Notes under the pieces: generated by a model
The model's database searches: none
What the model saw: only the letters and a program-made list of their open reading frames with translations
Told to the model about the DNA's origin: nothing
Program-made: the position numbers and the translations under genes
Origin: Actinomycetes bacterium
Lineage (GTDB): Bacteria > Actinomycetota > Coriobacteriia > Coriobacteriales > Eggerthellaceae
Length of the DNA stretch: 64,000 nucleotides
Assembly: GCA_023394615.1 (NCBI GenBank)
Contig: JAEXAI010000015.1
Coordinates: 124,001 to 188,000, forward strand
Direction of reading: 5' to 3'
Shown: positions 57,589-64,000 of the stretch, piece after piece
Numbering within the stretch: the stretch's first letter is position 1
Layout of the letters: each line of letters starts with the position of its first letter

Positions 57589-60438
57589 CTAAACCCTCTT
57601 GTCCGAGAATGGGCCTTTGCGGGTTGTCAGGGCGAACACGGCGGCGGTCCCCGCGCAGAAGGCGGCGAAGGCAACGCATGCAGTCGCCTGTCCCATTGTT
57701 GCCAGCGTGCCCCATACGGGGCCCCTTAACGTGTCGAATCCCTTGTCTGCGGCATCGAGCAGGACGTAGCTGTCTTCCTTCGGCATGTCGGAATTGTCGG
57801 TTGCCCTAGGCCATAGCGTTTTCCAACAGGGGGTGCCGACCTTGCCGCACACCAGCGTAACCGCCAAGGCGACGACGGCCCAGGCCAGCGTGTTATTCAG
57901 CAGGAATCCGAAGAACGTGATTGACAGAACTGCGAGGGAGACCACTGCCAACCGCCTGCGTCCCAGGCGTGAACCGGCTTTTGACAACGATGGTGACAGG
58001 AAGAAGGCGATGGCGTTGCAGATGACGAATACGCTGGCAAAGTCGGCCTTCGTTAGCCCGTTATCAGCAAGGATGAGCGGAAACAGATAGCTTTTGTATC
58101 CCTGGGATATAGAAAGCGTGCCTATCACGCAAGCCATGAGGATGATGAGCTGGGGATTCGCAGCGAATTTGAGTAGAGCCTTCAACGTGGTTTTTCGCGG
58201 CTGCGTAGTGCTCTCGACCGTTTCGTGCTTGGGTGTCTTGACCAATACCAGTCCCATCGCCAGCAAAGGGAACACCGAGGCAAGAACGTACACGGAAGCA
58301 TTGCCGAAGACGGTAGACACGCCGCCGGCAGCCAGCGTGCATAGGGACGCCACCGAGATACCGGCCGTAGCGAGAGATTCGTTGGCCGCACTGCATGAGT
58401 CCTCATCGTGAGCGCGAAGTGGAAGAGCGGCGGCGAACAGGATCGATGGCTTCACGAAGGCAGAGGCCGCGAAAAGGAAAAGAATGAACAGCGGGAAGCT
58501 TCCGAGGGCAACCGCCAACGCCGCTAGCAGGTATGAGATGCATGCGAGCGGTTGGGTGATTGCAATGGCTTTTCTTCGAGAGAACCTCCGCGAGAGCGCG
58601 GTGTACAGCGCGCCACCCGCCAACAGGCCCAATGCGTTGGCTAGGAGGGGGAGCGACATGAGCAGTTCGTTGTTGGCCTGGCCTGCAGCCTGTAGAAGGT
58701 CGCGTGCGATTAGCACGGACAGCATTGCGGCGACGCAATCGCCAGAGCAGCTCAAAAAGAACAGCGGCCGTGCGATGGCGACCTCGGGGTGAGGGTCACC
58801 ATCGCGCGTCATAAGACGCAGTTTCTCGAGCGATTTACCCCACATACGGGCTTCCGATACCAGGAACGCAACAGCTATCGCGACCGAGAGCAGGGTCGCG
58901 AGCAATGTCAGCTGTCTGGCCAGCAGACTTGCCGAGAACAGGGTCGCATCAGAATAAGCTGCAAGGACTCCGATTGTCGCACCGGCGTCATCGCGAATAA
59001 CATATGACGCGAAGGTGAACGACCCCCAGGCGTTGTTGTAGGCTCCCGTCGCCACGTTTGTGTCCGATTCCAATATCTCGGTACGGGTCGTGGGGGAGGC
59101 TGAACCCTTGGCGCCGACGATTACCAATCTCGAGGAATCCGCAATCGCGTACTCACCGCCATCGTCGATTGCAAAAAGGGTGAACGCGACTACCGAGCCG
59201 GTCTGCGACAGAGTTCTCGAATAGTTCTGCAAAGACGATGAGGCTGTCTGATACGCCGAGGGGGTGCAAGCCCCCGTGTCGATGAATTCTTCTAAAGTCG
59301 ACGCGTAGGTATCCCCATCATTTCCGTAGGTGAGAAGGACCGCGGTCTCCAACAGCGTTTCACGGTCCTGTGTGGCTTGATTGTTCATCTCACTGGCATA
59401 CAGGGCAACGATGGCGCATGCGGCAATCAGCACGCCCGCGGAGGCGACGGCCATCTTCAAGCGGCTGAAATCGTGCTGCTTCGCTGCGTGGGAGACCCCA
59501 CGCACGCAAAACGTCACGAACAGCGCCAGCACGATAGCAAGACCAATCCAGAACCACACCTGGCGCAAGGCGAAGAGCGGTGCAAACGAGATGGTGGTGC
59601 CCTCTTCAGCGACTTGCCCAATCGATGCCCGTCCGTCTTCTGACGCCACAATCAAGCTGTTCTGCTCTGCATGCCCCTCGATGGCAACGTTTTCGAATGT
59701 ATCGGTCGACGCATCGTATCTGAACGCGTTGCCGAGGGTTCCCAAAACATAGATGTCGTCGCTCGTTGGTTCGATGTAGGAGTCGTAGGCGTCTTCGCCA
59801 CTGGGAAGGGCAGCTAAGCTGATCTGCTGGTTGTCATCACTTTTCAGGACGCTATCGTCCACGCCAAGGGGGAAGGATATCTTGGCGACCGATCCGTAGC
59901 CGTCACCCGAGACGAGAGCCACGCCCTCGCCGTCGACGATGAAGATGCCGAGGATGCTTGTTTCGTTTCGAGGGTCGGCATGTTCGTCGTAGCTTATGTC
60001 CAAAACAGTTCCCTGTGCTTTGCCGTCGACGGAATAGCAGACGACCTTGTCGTGAAGGATTAAACCCGACCTGCTGTCATACTCGGTTTCCTGCACGTAC
60101 AGGGAGTCGTCTTGGACCGCGATGCTGCCGTAGCTCGTCGTCTGCGAGAAGAGAAGGTTTCCGCCGAGGATGGCGCTTACCTCTCCCTGCTTGTTTCTGA
60201 TGATGACGCGCGTGCCCGACTCATCCACTATGGCACCGCATGTATTGCTTTGAGCAATTTCAGATGCATCTTGCACGGTGACGCTCAGGCTGGGAGGTAG
60301 CGCGATGTACTTGCCTAGGGAAAAGAGCACTCCGACGATGCCGAGTACGGCCACGGTCATCAGCGCGATGCGAAAGACCGTTTTCCCAACGCAGCGGTGG
60401 AGGTCTGATGAGTTGGTGTTCGCGTTTCTTGTCTGCAT
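57589..60438 (-). CDS. MFS-type transporter fused to two extracytoplasmic domains
   Basis: A 949-aa protein of unusual make-up. Residues about 20-45 form a TM helix. About 50-290 form a beta-rich extracytoplasmic domain with repeated strands such as GTRVIIRNKQGEVSAI and DDSLYVQETEYDSRSG, propeller-like. Two TM helices follow (about 296-350), then a second extracytoplasmic domain (about 350-505, with YASTLEEFIDTGACTPSAYQ), cache-like in place. From about 550 to 940 there are some twelve helices of an MFS body, with the motif YTALSRRFSRRKAIAITQP. It may sense an external signal or substrate and transport in response. TTTAGGCC before the ATG is a weak ribosome site. Confidence 0.8.
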   Translation of the reverse strand: MQTRNANTNSSDLHRCVGKTVFRIALMTVAVLGIVGVLFSLGKYIALPPSLSVTVQDASEIAQSNTCGAIVDESGTRVIIRNKQGEVSAILGGNLLFSQTTSYGSIAVQDDSLYVQETEYDSRSGLILHDKVVCYSVDGKAQGTVLDISYDEHADPRNETSILGIFIVDGEGVALVSGDGYGSVAKISFPLGVDDSVLKSDDNQQISLAALPSGEDAYDSYIEPTSDDIYVLGTLGNAFRYDASTDTFENVAIEGHAEQNSLIVASEDGRASIGQVAEEGTTISFAPLFALRQVWFWIGLAIVLALFVTFCVRGVSHAAKQHDFSRLKMAVASAGVLIAACAIVALYASEMNNQATQDRETLLETAVLLTYGNDGDTYASTLEEFIDTGACTPSAYQTASSSLQNYSRTLSQTGSVVAFTLFAIDDGGEYAIADSSRLVIVGAKGSASPTTRTEILESDTNVATGAYNNAWGSFTFASYVIRDDAGATIGVLAAYSDATLFSASLLARQLTLLATLLSVAIAVAFLVSEARMWGKSLEKLRLMTRDGDPHPEVAIARPLFFLSCSGDCVAAMLSVLIARDLLQAAGQANNELLMSLPLLANALGLLAGGALYTALSRRFSRRKAIAITQPLACISYLLAALAVALGSFPLFILFLFAASAFVKPSILFAAALPLRAHDEDSCSAANESLATAGISVASLCTLAAGGVSTVFGNASVYVLASVFPLLAMGLVLVKTPKHETVESTTQPRKTTLKALLKFAANPQLIILMACVIGTLSISQGYKSYLFPLILADNGLTKADFASVFVICNAIAFFLSPSLSKAGSRLGRRRLAVVSLAVLSITFFGFLLNNTLAWAVVALAVTLVCGKVGTPCWKTLWPRATDNSDMPKEDSYVLLDAADKGFDTLRGPVWGTLATMGQATACVAFAAFCAGTAAVFALTTRKGPFSDKRV

Positions 60439-60441
60439 GGC

Positions 60442-60519
60442 CTAAACCGGCATCGAGCTGTTCACATGAGCAAGCTCCATGAACGCGATGGACATCAGCT
60501 TCTTGCGCGGCCTAGACAC
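60442..60519 (-). CDS. Possible 25-codon upstream ORF for the fused MFS gene
   Basis: A GTG at 60519, with AAGGA 7 bp before it, opens a frame of 25 codons (start SRPRKKLMSI, end HVNSSMPV). Its TAG lies 3 bp before the ATG of the fused transporter gene, whose own ribosome site is poor. Translation of the small frame could carry ribosomes to that start. There is no independent evidence that it is made. Confidence 0.3.
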   Translation of the reverse strand: MSRPRKKLMSIAFMELAHVNSSMPV

Positions 60520-60668
60520 GGTACATCCTTGCCTCCGGGGAAATAATACACGTATAAAACTTGGCACATATAGTGAGTAATTATACTCTGCGTGCCAAGG
60601 AAGCGATATGCCTCAATGTAGAGCTGCCTCTCGGAATACACGATAGGTTCGAATCGAAGGATAGAGGA

Positions 60669-60674
60669 TATAAT
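60669..60674 (+). promoter_or_regulatory. -10 promoter box for the zinc-ribbon/TPR gene
   Basis: TATAAT at 60669-60674, about 90 bp before the gene start. The best -35 candidate, TTCGAA at 60648, has a short 15-bp spacer, so only the -10 is convincing. Confidence 0.4.
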
Positions 60675-60763
60675 TAAAAGGCAGGGCGGGAAAAGATGCA
60701 GAGTTTTGTGCCGAATGTAAAAACTGTTTCCCTGCGCCACATTGAAAGCGAGAGCGAATACTG

Positions 60764-61333
60764 ATGACAATGATTGCATTAAAGTGCCCATCCTGCGGGG
60801 CCAACCTGGAGCTCGATGACGACCGTGAAATTGCTTATTGCCAATACTGCGGGACTAGGCTCATGCTGGATCTCTGTCAAAGGGTAAAACTTGATGGCCC
60901 TATAAACGTCGAGGGAATTGCCAACATCAGCAACCTTATCGCACGTGCCGAGCAGTATGAGTCTCAAAACGACATAGATAAGGCTCTCGAGTACTACAAT
61001 CGCATCCTCGATATTGACGTGTCGAACGCGGAGGCAACAGAAGGCGTGTCAAGATTGAACCGGGTCATTACCGAGCCCAACGTTACAGTCGAGTGCCAGA
61101 ACAATCCCCGTAACCAAAATGGTACAACCAATCTATTCGTCGACGGAGAGTTGATACAAACGCTAAATGCGGGGCAGACCATTACCATAACCGTAGGCGT
61201 TGGCGATCACGAAATAGGTTTTGGCGCGTTTAAAGGAAAGAATCCGGTGGTTGTTTCTATTAAAGACAGGAATACGAGAAAGACCGTTTCGGTGATCTGT
61301 AATACGTTTTCTTCCAAAGCTTATTTAAAATAG
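60764..61333 (+). CDS. Zinc-ribbon protein with TPR and C-terminal beta domain
   Basis: A 189-aa protein. The N-terminal zinc ribbon is LKCPSCGANLELDDDREIAY and CQYCGTRLM (about residues 7-35). A short TPR-type helical pair follows (about 62-100, NDIDKALEYYNRILDID). The C-terminal part is a beta sandwich (about 110-185) with NLFVDGELIQTL and VGDHEIGFG, of the kind that shows a small PEGA-like repeat. No signal peptide. Zinc ribbon plus TPR proteins of this kind are common in gut anaerobes with no known function. A second ATG two codons later is an alternative start. Confidence 0.75.
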   Translation: MTMIALKCPSCGANLELDDDREIAYCQYCGTRLMLDLCQRVKLDGPINVEGIANISNLIARAEQYESQNDIDKALEYYNRILDIDVSNAEATEGVSRLNRVITEPNVTVECQNNPRNQNGTTNLFVDGELIQTLNAGQTITITVGVGDHEIGFGAFKGKNPVVVSIKDRNTRKTVSVICNTFSSKAYLK

Positions 61334-61799
61334 CGTCTTGTTGCAATGCCGTCGAAGAGATCAATTGAAGACATGCTCTAATTCATTCCATTGTTCTCTT
61401 ATCTTTCATGATTGAAGAAAACCCTAGGCCCTGTTTGGGGCGCGACAGTTGGTTTAGTAGGTTATTTTTGAGAGCGCTATCACTTTGAATGTATGTTGAA
61501 ACTGTCGCAGGGCGGATTAGTATGTCTGCAGAAACATGCGGAATTTAAAGCTAGGAACAAATACGTTTTAACGGTACTGCAGAGCAAACGAGCTGATGCT
61601 TATGGGTTTTACGACCGAACGCCATACTATTTCATCATTTCCCGCTGACCAATTGTCCAATTGGCGCAGAAAGAAGTAAGCTGCTTCTATCGGATCGGTT
61701 TGCGTTTGTTGTTCGCGAACAGCAAATGGCGTCAACTATTAATCCCTGTTTTGAAGTCGATGAATTCGTTTTTCGAAAGACGTCTAGGAAAGGTCAAGT
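61334..61799. other. AT-rich intergenic region with an inverted repeat
   Basis: About 465 bases without a gene. GCGACAGTT (61442-61450) and AACTGTCGC (61500-61508) form a 9-bp perfect inverted repeat over about 50 bases. Several short AT-rich tracts could hold a promoter for the PucR gene, but no pair of boxes is clear. Confidence 0.55.
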
Positions 61800-63404
61800 A
61801 TGGATGTAACAATAAAGGATATCCTAGATTTGCCAGAACTGAATGAATGTCGACTATTGGACAAGTCCGTTTCGTGCCAGCAAAAAGTGAAATCCATTAC
61901 TATCATGGACAATCCCGACATCCTCAACTGGATGACAGAATGTGAAATACTGCTCTCAAATGGATCGTCGCTTGCAGATTTAAACGTTCTTGAATGGAGG
62001 GCGTTTTTCGAGGGGCTGGTGAAAAAAAAGGCTGCTGCATTATTTATAAAGCTCCAATACTACGTACAGAGCATACCTAGCGAAGCAGTTGAATATGCCA
62101 TAAAGCTTGATTTTCCGATTGTTATTGTTCCCAACAGCTACTCATGGGTCCGCTTAAGCAATCCTATTCAGAATTTCATGATAGAGAGACAGTTTTATTT
62201 TCTGAACGAATCATTGCACCTTCGCAATGAGCTCAATAGGGCGATGACCTTGGGTGGGAGCGCGGAATCGATATGTAAAATTGCTTCTGCAGATATGGAT
62301 TGTCAAGTTGCATATTTTTCTAAAAATGATTGGAATTTCTTGGGCGGGATTTCTTCCGATATCTGGAACGAGGCAATAGAAATGCTTCGTCTATCGGAGT
62401 CAGACATTTATCGGCAACTAAACGTATCAGATTCTTCAAACTGCGAATTCCGGATGTCTTCGGGTACTGTGATTTTCACTCGTCTCCCTGATAGGCAAAG
62501 CCGTTATGTATCGGCGTATTATTTTTCAAATGAAGATGAATTCTCCAAAGAGCTAGATGGGTTCAAAATTGAACAAGTGAATTCGGCGTTACTCTTGTGC
62601 ATTGGCAAAGAAGAAGAATTGAGGCGCGTAGAGCGACGATACTACATGGAGTTTTTGGCCGATGTTCTAGATGGTGATGTTGGAACGAATGAGCAGATAG
62701 CGATAAGAACGAAGCGGCTTGGGCGCACCGTTCATGAAACGTATCGGCTCATTGTGGCACGTGGGGGCACAATCAATCCAGATGATTTGATATCTGATCT
62801 AGTAACGCTTTTTAAGCAAGACGGAAATCCTATTGTCAAAGATGTAATGTGCTGTTTGCGGGATTCTTCAGTGGTACTGTTTTCTCCAAGCGAGAGCGAA
62901 GAAGACAAGGACGTTATCGAACGAGTTTGTAAAATAACTAGTAGGAAATTCAGAGACGAGCATATCACTTTTGGTGTGAGTAGTTCTCATCCTATCGGGA
63001 GGTTGTCTAAGGCTTTAGAAGAAGCCAGATTTGCTTGTTCCATGCAGGTATTTAATAAAAATGAAATTGTTTACTATGACAACCTAGGCCTTTTAAGATT
63101 GTTTGAGCAAGTCGGTTGTGATTCGAGTACCCAATTTGTTTCTGATTATTATGAAACGGTGTTTGGCCCAATTGCGCGGTATGATCAAGAATACGGATCC
63201 GATTTATGCAAGACGTTGAAATCTTATTTTGATAATGATAGTTCTATTGTCGGGGCTTCAAAAGCCCTGTTTGTGCACGAGAATACGCTGAGGATGCGGA
63301 TAAAGCGGATAGAGTCTTTAACCGGCAGATCATTGAAGACGACATTGGGGTCGACTGAACTTTATCTGGCAACTGTATTAGACGAGTTCATGCACGAGGG
63401 CTAA
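61800..63404 (+). CDS. PucR-family transcriptional regulator (second)
   Basis: A 534-aa regulator. The N-terminal PucR domain (about residues 1-130) has VTIKDILDLPELNECRLL and ILNWMTECEILLSNGSSL. A middle domain follows (about 290-410, GGDEF-like in place). The C-terminal HTH_30 is ALFVHENTLRMRIKRIES (about 490-510). GGAAAGG precedes the ATG. Its codons and intergenic flanks are AT-rich against the rest of the window. It is followed by a sodium/solute symporter gene in the same direction, which it probably controls. Confidence 0.82.
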   Translation: MDVTIKDILDLPELNECRLLDKSVSCQQKVKSITIMDNPDILNWMTECEILLSNGSSLADLNVLEWRAFFEGLVKKKAAALFIKLQYYVQSIPSEAVEYAIKLDFPIVIVPNSYSWVRLSNPIQNFMIERQFYFLNESLHLRNELNRAMTLGGSAESICKIASADMDCQVAYFSKNDWNFLGGISSDIWNEAIEMLRLSESDIYRQLNVSDSSNCEFRMSSGTVIFTRLPDRQSRYVSAYYFSNEDEFSKELDGFKIEQVNSALLLCIGKEEELRRVERRYYMEFLADVLDGDVGTNEQIAIRTKRLGRTVHETYRLIVARGGTINPDDLISDLVTLFKQDGNPIVKDVMCCLRDSSVVLFSPSESEEDKDVIERVCKITSRKFRDEHITFGVSSSHPIGRLSKALEEARFACSMQVFNKNEIVYYDNLGLLRLFEQVGCDSSTQFVSDYYETVFGPIARYDQEYGSDLCKTLKSYFDNDSSIVGASKALFVHENTLRMRIKRIESLTGRSLKTTLGSTELYLATVLDEFMHEG

Positions 63405-63738
63405 AACAGAAACTATGTCATTTGGGCTTACACAGCTGGTGGTTTCTGAATGGCACAATACACTATTAGTTTGATTATCGAAGTATCCTTTTTCAAATTC
63501 TGAAGTTATAAATAAGAGCCATTTTTGGTTTGCTATTGTTCAGTTCCTCCGGTTTGCGAACTGCCCCTCCTTAAAGAGGCTGACTGTATAAGCGGAATGT
63601 AATTGTGGAAACAAACACATAAATCTTTAAATGGTATGTATCCTCACAATTCTCAGAGAGTCAGGCCGAGAGTAACCTAATTCCAATGAACCTGTGTGAG
63701 CATTTGCCCATCAACAAGAGGGAATGGGGCGAGCCGAC
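63405..63738. other. Intergenic region upstream of the second symporter
   Basis: About 330 bases, AT-rich. I see no gene, repeat or convincing terminator. The stretch before the symporter start has GGGAATGGGGCGAG, which could hold its ribosome site. Confidence 0.45.
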
Positions 63739-64000
63739 ATGACTGGCTTGGATATTGCGATTGTAATAGGTTATTTTGGGATCATAATCGGTATTGGTAT
63801 CTATTCTTCAAAGAAGGCAGATACATCCGAGAACTATCTTGTTGCGGGTCGTCGCTGTGGATATGGTTTTACCTTTGCATGTCTATGCGCGGTCATGTTA
63901 GGCGGAGCATCAACCATCGGCACCACTGCTCTGGGGTATACATTTGGAATTTCAGGTATTTGGCTTGTTGCAATGCTCGGTCTCGGTCTTGCCCTTGTTG
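63739..64000 (+). CDS. Sodium:solute symporter (SSS family), 3' truncated by window
   Basis: The first 87 residues of a symporter are visible from the ATG at 63739; the frame is open to the window end. GLDIAIVIGYFGIIIGIGIY, NYLVAGRRCGYGFTFACL and MLGGASTIGTTALGY match the opening of SSS proteins and resemble the symporter at 50952-52412 closely in layout. The pairing with a PucR regulator recurs here. The substrate is unknown. Confidence 0.85.
   Translation, partial: MTGLDIAIVIGYFGIIIGIGIYSSKKADTSENYLVAGRRCGYGFTFACLCAVMLGGASTIGTTALGYTFGISGIWLVAMLGLGLALV

Larger units (their letters stand above)
60439..60763. other. Divergent intergenic region
   Basis: About 325 bases between the fused MFS gene and the zinc-ribbon/TPR gene, becoming AT-rich to the right. 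It holds the possible short upstream frame on the minus strand and a TATAAT box on the plus strand. Nothing else stands out. Confidence 0.5.

Noticed and set aside
1..64000. tRNA, rRNA, CRISPR array, IS element or prophage
   Set aside because: No cloverleaf, regular spaced repeat series, transposase, integrase or phage structural gene was recognised on reading through the window.

Overview
The window looks like a chromosome segment of an anaerobic actinobacterium of the Coriobacteriia, most likely family Eggerthellaceae; I do not commit to a genus. The grounds are gene content and style: a DMSO-reductase-type molybdoenzyme locus with a TorD chaperone and several polyferredoxins, arginine/citrulline-type fermentation genes, PucR-like regulators beside sodium/solute symporters, DUF4430 surface proteins, a class B sortase and CpXC proteins. 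No rRNA, tRNA, CRISPR array, insertion sequence or phage gene was seen.

Layout. 1-6.2 kb: end of a molybdoenzyme operon (membrane anchor, duplicated winged-helix-like protein, TorD chaperone, NapG-like and NapH-like ferredoxins, a 399-aa polyferredoxin, a small Hpt-like protein). 7-9.7 kb: rRNA/tRNA methyltransferase, ArsP_2-like permease, HD hydrolase. 9.7-14.5 kb, minus strand: a five-gene sortase B surface cluster (membrane protein, two secreted proteins sharing a domain, a protein with a YAQTG sorting signal, the sortase). 14.8-23.7 kb, plus strand: a probable cobalamin riboswitch followed by two DUF4430 surface proteins and a full ECF transporter (two EcfT, one fused double ATPase, one S component), read as a B12 acquisition system. 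23.7-31.1 kb: assorted single genes, including a protein made of three RidA domains, an alpha/beta hydrolase, a CorA-type transporter, a Nudix hydrolase and a metallo-beta-lactamase-fold hydrolase. 31.9-36.6 kb: LysR regulator divergent from a cytosolic alkaline-phosphatase-superfamily hydrolase and a DASS-type anion symporter. 36.8-39.6 kb: zinc ribbon, ABC ATPase, unknown protein, thioredoxin-like protein.

40.1-47.8 kb, minus strand: an MFS exporter, a small DUF559-like protein, and an unusual operon of acyl carrier protein, S15/CocE hydrolase, phosphotransacylase, butyrate kinase and holo-ACP synthase, opposed by a TetR regulator. I read this as a possible route in which an acyl group on a dedicated carrier protein is turned into acyl phosphate and then ATP; this is inference and is the strongest candidate for an undescribed system.

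48.1-57.3 kb: AAA/DUF4143 ATPase, PucR regulator, sodium/solute symporter, then a plus-strand amino-acid catabolic cluster: carbamoyltransferase of the OTC family with altered substrate-loop residues, YfcC-type antiporter, amidinotransferase/DDAH-family hydrolase and a D-2-hydroxyacid dehydrogenase. No carbamate kinase is present nearby. 57.6-60.4 kb: a 949-aa protein fusing two extracytoplasmic domains to an MFS body. 60.8-64 kb is visibly AT-richer and holds a zinc-ribbon/TPR protein, a second PucR regulator and the start of a second sodium/solute symporter, cut by the window end.

Several intergenic regions hold short tandem repeats, long inverted repeats and dispersed REP-like elements, listed individually.
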